Shown here: in pieces, positions 29,792 through 29,848 of the stretch
Layout: each line of letters starts with the position of its first letter
Numbering within the stretch: position 1 is the stretch's first letter
Assembly: GCF_018260405.1 (NCBI RefSeq)
Contig: NZ_JAGLBG010000026.1
Coordinates: forward strand, 1-29,848
DNA length: 29,848 bases
Source of the DNA: Deinococcus sp.
GTDB lineage: Bacteria; Deinococcota; Deinococci; Deinococcales; Deinococcaceae
Direction: 5' to 3'
Program-made: the position numbers and the translations under genes
The notes under the pieces: generated by a model
Databases searched by the model: none
Told to the model about the DNA's origin: nothing
Seen by the model: the letters and a program-made list of their open reading frames with translations, nothing else

Positions 29792-29848
29792 GACCAAAAA
29801 GCAAGTGGGGTCGGTTACGTTGGTGTGTGAAGACTCAACGAACGGCCC

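Larger units (their letters stand above)
29465..29848. other. Region upstream of the lipoprotein deacetylase gene, to the window edge
   Basis: About 380 bp with no intact gene. It contains the 13-bp palindrome at 29602, the gene-remnant frame ending at 29639, a copy of the short repeat motif at 29758 and a small hairpin with T-run at 29768. For the deacetylase promoter, TTGAGC with TAGACC 17 bp downstream (minus strand, about 29525..29555) is possible but weak. Confidence 0.45.

Overview
The window is a high-GC chromosomal segment that I assign to the genus Deinococcus. The main evidence is a recognisable pprA gene (10678..11550, minus), a lineage-specific DNA-repair protein. Its promoter carries a 14/17 match to the radiation/desiccation response motif (RDRM) bound by DdrO. 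Several promoters sit so close to their start codons that the mRNAs would be leaderless, which is common in this genus.

Left part (1..10.3 kb, almost all minus strand): a branched-chain amino-acid ABC permease pair (livM, cut by the window edge, and livH); an XdhC-type molybdoenzyme accessory protein; a secreted protein fusing a Cu/Zn superoxide dismutase domain to a beta-propeller; a secreted PQQ-type sugar dehydrogenase; a DoxX-family membrane protein; FtsH; and an enoyl-CoA hydratase. Two copies of a ~180-200 bp intergenic repeat (3208..3411 and 7034..7210) end directly against the start codons of xdhC and the DoxX gene.

Middle part (10.2..15.3 kb): a thioesterase-like gene remnant, two deletion derivatives of one insertion sequence (10413..10565 and 14431..15268), pprA with its RDRM, a divergent serine beta-lactamase-like hydrolase, a DUF2239 protein with a near-consensus promoter overlapped by paired operator-like dyads, and a BadF/BadG-type sugar kinase (N-acetylglucosamine-kinase-like).

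Right part (15.6..29.5 kb): a cluster for making and remodelling an extracellular polysaccharide. A plus-strand operon encodes a PelF-type glycosyltransferase, a large membrane protein that is not recognisably PelG, a LegB-like sugar-nucleotide 4,6-dehydratase, a sugar-1-phosphate nucleotidyltransferase and a second SDR epimerase/reductase. It ends at a strong hairpin. Around it on the minus strand lie two Agd3/CE18-like polysaccharide deacetylases, a GH114-like lipoprotein, and a protein like the PelA hydrolase domain. A further secreted (beta/alpha)8-type glycosidase is encoded convergently on the plus strand. The enzyme set resembles bacterial Pel and fungal galactosaminogalactan systems, but the PelA functions are split over separate genes and no PelB, PelC, PelD, PelE or classical PelG is visible. 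This is the best candidate for a little-described system here. A 110-bp MITE-like element lies between the divergent deacetylase operon and the pelF operon.
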